NCBI RefSeq assembly: GCF_000517065.1
Contig: NZ_KI912105.1
Location: forward strand, 1,045,334-1,109,333
Source of the DNA: Alkaliflexus imshenetskii DSM 15055
GTDB taxonomy: Bacteria > Bacteroidota > Bacteroidia > Bacteroidales > Marinilabiliaceae
DNA length: 64,000 nt
Direction of reading: 5' to 3'
The notes beneath the pieces are model-generated. The model did no database searches. It was not told where the DNA came from and saw only the letters and a program-made list of their open reading frames with translations. The translations under genes and the position numbers were made by a program. How positions within the stretch are numbered: position 1 is the first letter of the stretch; every line of letters begins with the position of its first letter. Shown here piece after piece: positions 57,442-64,000 of this stretch.

Positions 57442-59866
57442 AAAACTCCAGTTGCAACCTGTCACCCTTGCTCAGGCTCACCGAAAACATGCCCTCCTCA
57501 ACCTTAATTTGGGTCTTTTTTCCGTTGATGAATGCCTTAACGCTGTTGCGATTTCCGGGCATTTTAATGACAAAGTTGGCATCCTGTTGAGCCTCCAGAG
57601 AAGCAGTGGTGATTACACCATTGCGCCACGAAGCCCCAACAACACCATCGCCCCGCACGCGCAAACCCGAAAACGAACCATCAGCAAACTGGTCGGGCAA
57701 GGCTGGTAACAGATTTACAAAACCCGCGTGACTCTGCACAAACATCTCGGCAATACCGGCAGTACCGCCAAAATTCCCATCAATCTGAAAGGGTGGATGG
57801 GCACAAAACAGATTGGGATAGGTGCCCCCCTTGTTGATATAATTCATCTCACTATCAAACACCGGTTCCAGCAGGTTTTTCAGCAATTTAAAGGCGTGGT
57901 TTCCATCGTGCAAACGAGCCCAGAAGTTGATTTTCCAGGCACGCGACCAGCCTGTGCCGCCATCGCCACGCGCATAGAGGCTTTGGCGTGCAGCCTCGGC
58001 CAACTCCGGTGTGAGTTCGGGTGTGATTTCGTTGCCCGGATGCAAGCCATACAGATGCGACACATGTCGGTGCTCAGGCTCTGCCTCTCGGTACTCGTGC
58101 AGCCACTCCATCAAACGGCCGTCGCTTCCAATTTGGTTAGGAGGCAGCAGGCTGATGGCCGAAGCCAGTTTCCCGGAAAATGGCGAATCCACATTCAGCA
58201 AAGCCGCCGCCCTGATGGTATTGCCAAACAGTTCGCGAATGAGTTGGTTGTCCATGGTTGGCCCCATGCAAATGCTCACCACCTTATCGGTATCAGGCAT
58301 AAAAAATGCGTTCTCAGGCGATGTAGAAGGCGCCGTCACAAGCCATCCAGAGTTTGGATCGGTCACTAACATATCCAAAAAAAACTGAGAAGCCCCTTTC
58401 AGTACCGGATAAATCTCTTTCAGATAAACCATATCCCTGGAATAGTCGAAATGCTCCCACAGATGAGCTGCAAGCCATGCCCCGCCCGTGTTGGTTGCAC
58501 CCCAGGAGGGATGCTCGCCCGGCGCCGTAAACCCCCACACATTCGTCATCATGTGAGCCACCCAGCCTTTGGCGTTATAAAACACGCGCGCCGTTTCGGT
58601 TCCCGGCTCCACGAGCGACCTGGTAAGTTCAATCAGCGGCCTGTGCATCTCCGGAAGGTTCGTGATTTCAGCAGGCCAATGGTTCATCTGCACGTTGATA
58701 TTTAAGTGATAATCGCCATTCCAGGGCGTATGAATGGTATTGGCCCATAAACCTTGCAGGTTGGGCGGCAACACCTGAGCGTGGGCACTACTTATGAGGA
58801 GGTAACGTCCATACTGAAAATAGAGTTCGATAAGTCCGTTGTCGTCCGGATCATCGGCAAATGCAAGAAGACGCTCAGCCGTTGAAATCGCTTCACGCGA
58901 TTCATTGTGCGACAATGAAACAGATACCCGGTCGAAAAAACGCATGTACTCTTCCACATGGGCATCCCGCATTAGGAAATAATCTCTATGCGCGGCTGCA
59001 TTCAGTTTGTTATCTATTGTAGCTTTAAAATCGACATCATTAAAATCGGTGCCTTTCGAAATGATAAGGATGACCTCATCGGCATTCTTAATTTCAAGCG
59101 CATTGGCATGCGAAAGCAACTCACCGCCTTTAACCACTGGCTTAACTTTAGCCTTGTAGCGCATCCCTTTTTCATCAGAGCCATTCTTTAGCTGTCCCTG
59201 CATTACCAAAACGCCATCATCAATAAACACTTCATAGTCGCGCGGACGATCCATCTCAATACTGAAATTCAAAGCCTTCTTTTTATCGGCCGTTAGCCGG
59301 ATGATTGCCACATCATCGGTAAAACTGGTGAAATACTCCCGGTTAAAAGTCACACCATCCACACTAAACGAGGTGGATGCCAAAGCATTATCGATGCTCA
59401 ACTCCCGATGATAATTGGTAATTGATTGTTGCTCGTTAAACCCAAAGTTTAGCCGGAGCACACCCAGCATTTCGAAACTGCCATAGGGCACCTCGGCACC
59501 ATTGCCGTGACCCGAGCCTGCACCTTTACAGACAAACGTGCGATAGACCAGTGCCTGCGCCTCATTATTAAGACCCTCAAACAGCAGCCTTTGAATTTCG
59601 GGCAGATACATCCCTGCCTTCGGATTGTTTGGGTCTTCTACCCCGCCCGACCAAAGGGTAATGTCATTAAGTATCAGCGATTCTGTATAAACACCACCAT
59701 CCGGCATGATGCCAATTCGACCATTACCCAGCGGCAAAGTCTCCTCCCACACAGCAGCAGGCTCATTGTACCAAAGCTTGTAGCGCGAATCATTTGTCGG
59801 CTGATGCACATGGCAGGATATAATCAGTAATCCAACCAAAATAATAGAGAGTAGTCTCATGGGCAT
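57434..59866 (-). CDS. GH95 alpha-L-fucosidase (1,2-fucosidase type), lipoprotein
   Basis: An 810-residue inverting fucosidase with lipoprotein signal (Cys18 in LLIISC from ATG 59866; ATG 59860 is also possible). The N-terminal domain starts LWYNEPAAVWEETLPLGNGR. The (alpha/alpha)6 domain has NVQMNHWPAE (the two Asn that hold the nucleophilic water in the Bifidobacterium AfcA enzyme), the likely acid Glu in APSTSPEN and the base Asp in IDGNFGGTAG; HRHVSHLYGLHPG is also typical. Expected to remove alpha-1,2-fucose from galactose; some members act on alpha-L-galactose instead. Lies 75 bases after the second GH29 and ends inside a repeat. Confidence 0.94.
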   Translation of the reverse strand: MPMRLLSIILVGLLIISCHVHQPTNDSRYKLWYNEPAAVWEETLPLGNGRIGIMPDGGVYTESLILNDITLWSGGVEDPNNPKAGMYLPEIQRLLFEGLNNEAQALVYRTFVCKGAGSGHGNGAEVPYGSFEMLGVLRLNFGFNEQQSITNYHRELSIDNALASTSFSVDGVTFNREYFTSFTDDVAIIRLTADKKKALNFSIEMDRPRDYEVFIDDGVLVMQGQLKNGSDEKGMRYKAKVKPVVKGGELLSHANALEIKNADEVILIISKGTDFNDVDFKATIDNKLNAAAHRDYFLMRDAHVEEYMRFFDRVSVSLSHNESREAISTAERLLAFADDPDDNGLIELYFQYGRYLLISSAHAQVLPPNLQGLWANTIHTPWNGDYHLNINVQMNHWPAEITNLPEMHRPLIELTRSLVEPGTETARVFYNAKGWVAHMMTNVWGFTAPGEHPSWGATNTGGAWLAAHLWEHFDYSRDMVYLKEIYPVLKGASQFFLDMLVTDPNSGWLVTAPSTSPENAFFMPDTDKVVSICMGPTMDNQLIRELFGNTIRAAALLNVDSPFSGKLASAISLLPPNQIGSDGRLMEWLHEYREAEPEHRHVSHLYGLHPGNEITPELTPELAEAARQSLYARGDGGTGWSRAWKINFWARLHDGNHAFKLLKNLLEPVFDSEMNYINKGGTYPNLFCAHPPFQIDGNFGGTAGIAEMFVQSHAGFVNLLPALPDQFADGSFSGLRVRGDGVVGASWRNGVITTASLEAQQDANFVIKMPGNRNSVKAFINGKKTQIKVEEGMFSVSLSKGDRLQLEFYR

Positions 59867-59941
59867 AGATGTTAGATGATTGTTTTTACAGAAACATAGA
59901 GACTGTTTTGCGCAAGTAAAGTGCAACTTTCATCTTAAATG

Positions 59942-62170
59942 CTATTCCGACAAGATGTCAATTTCAGCAGCGCCCACACGCGTTAAGCCTCCTGGAGCCT
60001 TCAGGTTTGACAGACGCAGAAATTTGGCCTGATGTGTTGCATTGAACAACACAATGCGGCGCGAAGGGTCATTACGGATGTTTCCAAATTCACCCGAGTG
60101 AATTTTTCTCCAGTTTTGACCATCGGTACTAACCTCCACATCAAACGCCTCAATGAATCCGCCATGCGCATGCGGCAGATAGGCCAACCCCGTCACCTGA
60201 TGTGTCGTATTCATCTCAATGGTAAGGCTCAATGGAGCGCCAGCCACCTTCTCTTCAGAAATCCAGACAGTGTAATTGTTGCCGTCCACGGCACGTGATG
60301 CACGTTCCGACTCACCACTTGCATCATAGGCACGCCATCCGTCCTTTGCAATGCCAAGACGCAAATCTGTAACAGCCCCTAATCTATCGCCCACAATGGC
60401 TCGTGCCTTTATTTGCCCTCCAAGAGGCAAGTTGATTGGTTCTGCATACAAAACAGAACTGCTGTTTGGCTCCGAACCATCGAGGGTGTAATAAATGCTC
60501 TGGGATAAGTCAGCAGTACCATGATCTTTCCAGGCAAAACTGGTTCCAACGCCCATGGTCACATTACCGGAGACATCGCTACGAACGACCACTGCTTTTG
60601 GTGGCTCATCATAATAATGAACCGAAAAACGAGAGATCGCTGGCGCCAGTCGGGAATTTGTTATTACAAGTTTCAACTCATCAGTTTCTACAGACGGGAA
60701 ACGCAGGATGCGTTTATAGCCTATAGTTTTGCCCTCAGCTACTTTAATCCATCTCCCATCGATAAAAGCCTCCAGATGGTGCGCTTCTACCCGCTCGCCA
60801 CGGTGGGCAATGGCCTCCTGAATCACAACCCTGTTGACTGTTGTCTTTTGTGGCAGCTTCACCATAAACTCAGCCGTTTTGCCGGGCGCCTGCCACCATG
60901 TATCCTGATTGTTATCCATCACTTTGGGTGCAGATGACGAGCCCCCTGCCAGCAAATCATTGTCATAGACCTGCCGTATGCGGCGCCCCACTTCACGAAG
61001 CACCTCGGCATCACGTGCAGAGAACTGTCCATCTTTGTTTGGAGGGATGTTTAGGTGAAACACACTGTTGCCACCTACCGACCGCTCATAAATGTCAAAC
61101 ACATCGTCGGCACTGCGCACCTGCTGCTCATCATCATTTCGCCAGAACCATCCGTGGCGAATGGATGTATTCGTTTCGGCAGGATAATAGTGGAAGTATT
61201 TAGTATCCTCCGTAATCATGTCGCGCCCTGCCACATTTTCACCCATTTTATCAGGCCAATGATAGGTATCAGGCGATTGAGTGAGTGGAATCACATTGTA
61301 CTCGGCCTCACGGGTGGCACCTCCCTCATTGCCACACCAGCGGGCATCCGGACCTTTGCCAAAAATAACCGCGTCGGGTGCCAGGTTACGAATCAAATCA
61401 AACCAGGCATCGTAATTATAAGTTTGTTTCGTTCCCGGTTTTGGATGCGCCCCATCAAACCAAACCTCATACACGGGGCCATACTCTGTAAGAAGCTCAA
61501 ACAGTTGGTTCAGGAAATACTCATTGTAATCGTCCGCTTCATAAGTGAAAGTGCGCTTGTCGTCAAATGCACGCCCCTCCACCGGTCTTGGGATCACACG
61601 TTGGGTAAATTCGCTGCCATTGCCATATAAGCCGTTGGGAGATTCTATTTGGTATAGGTCGGCTGGTGAGAGGTAAATTCCCAGTCTCAACCCGTATTTT
61701 TCACAGGATTTGACAAGTTCTCGGAGCACATCGCCCTGCCCGTTGAGCCATGGCGAAGACGCCACGGAATAGTTCGTGTATCTGGTTTGCCATAAGCAAT
61801 AACCCTCATGATGTTTAACAACCATCACCACGCGACGAATGCCTGCATCTTTCATCAGTTCGCACCACTGGTCGGTATTCAAGTCTCCGGGCACAAACAG
61901 CGTGGCATCTTCAAAACCGTTGCCCCACTCACGACCAGTGTAGGTATTGGGGCCATAATGGATAAAGCCAAAAAACTCATCCTCGAACCATTTCATCTGG
62001 CGAGGATGGGGCAAAACCCGAGCGGACAGTTCCACTTTCTGCTCATGTGTATATCCCTCCGGTACTTGCGCGGTCTGGATATAATATGTGCCATCACCCT
62101 TACCACAGGAGCTGATTAGCAACATAATGAATAAAAAAAACGTTGTAAAAAGGAATCCTAATCGTTTCAT
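59942..62170 (-). CDS. GH29 alpha-L-fucosidase with F5/8 type C domain, lipoprotein (second copy)
   Basis: A 742-residue lipoprotein (Cys22 in LLISSC). The catalytic domain (about 50-400) has MKWFEDEFFGFIHYGPNTYT, RRVVMVVKHHEGYCLW and nucleophile Asp239 in YEVWFDGAHP; this layout is typical of the GH29-B type, which prefers alpha-1,3/1,4-fucose of Lewis structures. After it come a discoidin-like module (about 410-520, DNNQDTWWQAPG), a short Ig-like chitobiase domain (about 545-600) and a second F5/8 type C module (about 610-740). Carbohydrate binding by the modules is expected. It is the first gene of the GH29-GH95-GH35 minus-strand group. Confidence 0.93.
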   Translation of the reverse strand: MKRLGFLFTTFFLFIMLLISSCGKGDGTYYIQTAQVPEGYTHEQKVELSARVLPHPRQMKWFEDEFFGFIHYGPNTYTGREWGNGFEDATLFVPGDLNTDQWCELMKDAGIRRVVMVVKHHEGYCLWQTRYTNYSVASSPWLNGQGDVLRELVKSCEKYGLRLGIYLSPADLYQIESPNGLYGNGSEFTQRVIPRPVEGRAFDDKRTFTYEADDYNEYFLNQLFELLTEYGPVYEVWFDGAHPKPGTKQTYNYDAWFDLIRNLAPDAVIFGKGPDARWCGNEGGATREAEYNVIPLTQSPDTYHWPDKMGENVAGRDMITEDTKYFHYYPAETNTSIRHGWFWRNDDEQQVRSADDVFDIYERSVGGNSVFHLNIPPNKDGQFSARDAEVLREVGRRIRQVYDNDLLAGGSSSAPKVMDNNQDTWWQAPGKTAEFMVKLPQKTTVNRVVIQEAIAHRGERVEAHHLEAFIDGRWIKVAEGKTIGYKRILRFPSVETDELKLVITNSRLAPAISRFSVHYYDEPPKAVVVRSDVSGNVTMGVGTSFAWKDHGTADLSQSIYYTLDGSEPNSSSVLYAEPINLPLGGQIKARAIVGDRLGAVTDLRLGIAKDGWRAYDASGESERASRAVDGNNYTVWISEEKVAGAPLSLTIEMNTTHQVTGLAYLPHAHGGFIEAFDVEVSTDGQNWRKIHSGEFGNIRNDPSRRIVLFNATHQAKFLRLSNLKAPGGLTRVGAAEIDILSE

Positions 62171-62484
62171 CGAGATATTATTTTTGAAAAGTTACAGACC
62201 TCAAAGTATTATTAATGCAGAAATATTCACATTACGCCATACTAAAAATGCAATACATCAAATGACAGCTCAGACCATTTTAGAAACAAAAAACAGAGAT
62301 TTCGAAATAATTGATAAATTATTACAAACTTAAGCAAAATTTTCAACAAACAATTGTTTTGGCGGTTTTTTATGTATTACATATATTGCGTTTTTTTTCA
62401 AAAAAAAAGAATACATCAACAGGTTATATAAACATCTTAATTTTGAGTCTCAATAGCTTTTTAAGGAACCTTTACACTAAATAA
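62171..62484. other. Divergent intergenic region
   Basis: 314 bases between GH29 (minus) and the maturase gene (plus), A+T-rich, with no gene. It must hold both promoters. A TACTTTG-like element on the minus strand (near 62206) is one base short of TAnnTTTG; nothing clear is seen on the plus strand. Confidence 0.5.
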
Positions 62485-63684
62485 ATGAAACCGTCATACA
62501 AGCCATTAAATTCCGTACTTATTAAACCGGCAGGTCCGGATTGTAATTTAGGATGCACCTACTGCTTTTATCTGGAAAAAGCTGAGCTGTTCAAAGAGAC
62601 AACCGTTCATCGTATGAGCGATGAAGTACTGGAAGAAACCATTCGCCAGGTGATGGCGCAATCGGGTAAGGAGGTGTCCATTACCTGGCAAGGTGGCGAG
62701 CCAACTCTAATGGGACTTGAGTTTTTCGAAAAGGTAATTAAGTACGAGCAAATTTATGGTAAAGGCAAGACGGTGGGCAATGGACTTCAGACCAACGGGC
62801 TTCTCATTGATGAAGAATGGGCTGATTTTTTGCAGCGGTATAACTTTCTGGTAGGCCTTTCGATAGATGGCCCGCAGCATGTGCACGACCACTACCGCCT
62901 GACCCGAAGCGGACGCCCGTCCTGGGAGACGGTTATGAAAAGCGCCAAACTACTTATGCAACGAGATGTGGCCGTCAATGCCATGTGCTGCATCACAAAC
63001 TATTCGGCGGGCTTTGCCAAAGAGATTTATGATTTCTATAAAACGAATGGTTTTGAATGGATGCAGTTTATCCCCATTGTTGAAACCGACAAACAAAATC
63101 CCAAAAAAGCAGCTGATTTCTCCCTTACCGATATTCAGTACGGGGAGTTTATGATTGAGATTTTTGACCTGTGGCTAAAGGACTTTGTGAACGGCCAACC
63201 AACCACCAATGTGCGGTTTATAGATACCATTTTTCATACCTACGTGGGTCTTCAGGCACCCGAATGCACCATGGCACGCGAGTGCGGTGTGTATCTAACA
63301 ATAGAGCACAATGGCGACATTTTTTCATGCGACTTTTTTGTTGACCCCAAATGGAAACTCGGCAGTGTGAAAAACGGCCACCTGATTGACATGCTCAACT
63401 CTAAGAAGCAACAACAGTTTGGCGCATTAAAAGCCCAACTTCCCAGAAAATGCAGAACATGCAGCTGGTATAAACACTGCTTTGCAGGTTGTACCAAAGA
63501 CCGCATTAAAGACCCACGAGACAGCGGACTGCCGCGCTTCTGCAAATCGCAGATTATGTTCCTGGAACATGCCGATCCAGTATTTAAGCAGCTGGCCAGG
63601 GAATGGCTGAGCCAGCAAGAAAAGATTCAAGCTGGCTCAGCCCCTGGTAAAAGCTACAATGCGTGGAACGACTTTATGCAGTAA
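62485..63684 (+). CDS. Anaerobic sulfatase-maturating enzyme (radical SAM)
   Basis: A 399-residue radical SAM enzyme that oxidises the active-site Cys or Ser of sulfatases to formylglycine without oxygen. The N-terminal cluster motif is Cys20-x3-Cys24-x2-Cys27 (CNLGCTYC). GGEPTLMG, GNGLQTNG and LSIDGPQHVHD follow. The C-terminal SPASM region supplies the auxiliary Fe-S ligands (CTMARECGVYL, SCDFFVDPKW, CRTCSWYKHCFAGC). It is not near the other class of peptide-modifying SPASM enzymes because a sulfatase gene lies directly next to it. Oxygen-sensitive, cytoplasmic; it modifies sulfatases before export. The ATG used is the family start (KPLNSVLIKPAGPDCN). Confidence 0.93.
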   Translation: MKPSYKPLNSVLIKPAGPDCNLGCTYCFYLEKAELFKETTVHRMSDEVLEETIRQVMAQSGKEVSITWQGGEPTLMGLEFFEKVIKYEQIYGKGKTVGNGLQTNGLLIDEEWADFLQRYNFLVGLSIDGPQHVHDHYRLTRSGRPSWETVMKSAKLLMQRDVAVNAMCCITNYSAGFAKEIYDFYKTNGFEWMQFIPIVETDKQNPKKAADFSLTDIQYGEFMIEIFDLWLKDFVNGQPTTNVRFIDTIFHTYVGLQAPECTMARECGVYLTIEHNGDIFSCDFFVDPKWKLGSVKNGHLIDMLNSKKQQQFGALKAQLPRKCRTCSWYKHCFAGCTKDRIKDPRDSGLPRFCKSQIMFLEHADPVFKQLAREWLSQQEKIQAGSAPGKSYNAWNDFMQ

Positions 63685-63706
63685 CCATTGGTAAAAAGGT
63701 TACTGC
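63678..63706. terminator. Hairpin between convergent maturase and sulfatase genes
   Basis: GCAGTAACC (63678-63686) and GGTTACTGC (63698-63706) form a perfect 9-bp stem that includes the maturase stop codon. No T run, so termination strength is uncertain. Confidence 0.45.
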
Positions 63707-63708
63707 TG

Positions 63709-64000
63709 TTAGTCCATTGGAAATGGAAACTCGGGTGATGCCACTCTGGCGCTGCGCATTATCTCAGAGATACGCGCCACCACATCTGCATAATCACTTG
63801 CAATATTTGTTGTTTCGCCCGGATCGTTATCCAGATTATAGAGTTCAATATCTCGGTTTCCATCTGTCAGATTATACCGTACGCCTTTCCATTGATCCAT
63901 GCGAACCGCCTGCCTGGCTCCCAACTCATGAAACTCCCAATAGAGATACTCATGTTTTGGCTGCTTATCCGCTTGTCCCATGAACACCGGCACAAGCGAA
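63709..64000 (-). CDS. Sulfatase, C-terminal end (5' part outside window)
   Basis: The last 97 residues of a type I sulfatase, frame open to the right edge. Recognisable family end: HEYLYWEFHELGARQAVRMD, WKGVRYNL, then IELYNLDNDPGETTNIA. The catalytic Cys/Ser-x-Pro-x-Arg motif lies outside the window. It would remove sulfate esters from glycans, depending on the adjacent maturase. S1 subfamily and substrate cannot be told from this end. Confidence 0.9.
   Translation of the reverse strand, partial: SLVPVFMGQADKQPKHEYLYWEFHELGARQAVRMDQWKGVRYNLTDGNRDIELYNLDNDPGETTNIASDYADVVARISEIMRSARVASPEFPFPMD

Noticed and set aside
57728-58369. 213-residue plus-strand open frame within GH95
   Set aside because: Antisense to a clear GH95 gene; no start context or motif.
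61055-61630. 191-residue plus-strand open frame within the second GH29
   Set aside because: Antisense shadow of a well-conserved catalytic domain.

Overview
The window comes from a Bacteroidota chromosome. Evidence: SusC/SusD genes, DUF4294 and DUF4412 proteins, many lipoproteins, and TAnnTTTG promoter elements in place of sigma-70 boxes. An oxygen-sensitive sulfatase-maturase at the right end suggests an anaerobic or facultative glycan degrader, perhaps Bacteroidales/Marinilabiliales. That placement is inference. No rRNA, tRNA or CRISPR array was recognised.

Layout. 1-2.2 kb: the end of a GH28 pectinase gene and a stand-alone SusC-type plug protein. 2.4-6.6 kb: a D12-class DNA adenine methylase gene split into two halves, with an A+T-rich cassette between them that carries a second D12 methylase and an overlapping PD-(D/E)XK restriction endonuclease. 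6.7-24.3 kb: mostly housekeeping (rpsO, pnp, a prolyl oligopeptidase, a TPR lipoprotein, elbB, nfo, sucC, an rRNA/tRNA methyltransferase). Among these lie a GH13 alpha-amylase homologue that has lost all three catalytic carboxylates and a thpR gene with an in-frame stop codon.

24.3-64 kb: a large polysaccharide-utilisation region aimed at glycoprotein glycans. The minus-strand block, in transcription order, is: two ROK repressors, a ROK sugar kinase, a transglutaminase-like lipoprotein, SusC, SusD, GH29, a sialidase-like BNR protein, a PNGase F-like amidase, GH20, GH2, GH3 and GH92, closed by a strong terminator at 24.35 kb. Divergent from it are cutC and a second GH92. Further right are GH35, GH95, a second GH29, an anaerobic sulfatase-maturing enzyme and the end of a sulfatase.

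Proposed working: the PNGase F-like protein releases N-glycans from protein. Sialidase-like, fucosidase (GH29, GH95), galactosidase (GH2, GH35), hexosaminidase (GH20), GH3 and mannosidase (GH92) enzymes trim them, and SusC/D imports the products. The ROK kinase phosphorylates a released sugar, and the twin ROK repressors probably sense a sugar and bind two near-identical palindromes found upstream of their own genes. Several dispersed palindromic repeat families fill the intergenic regions.
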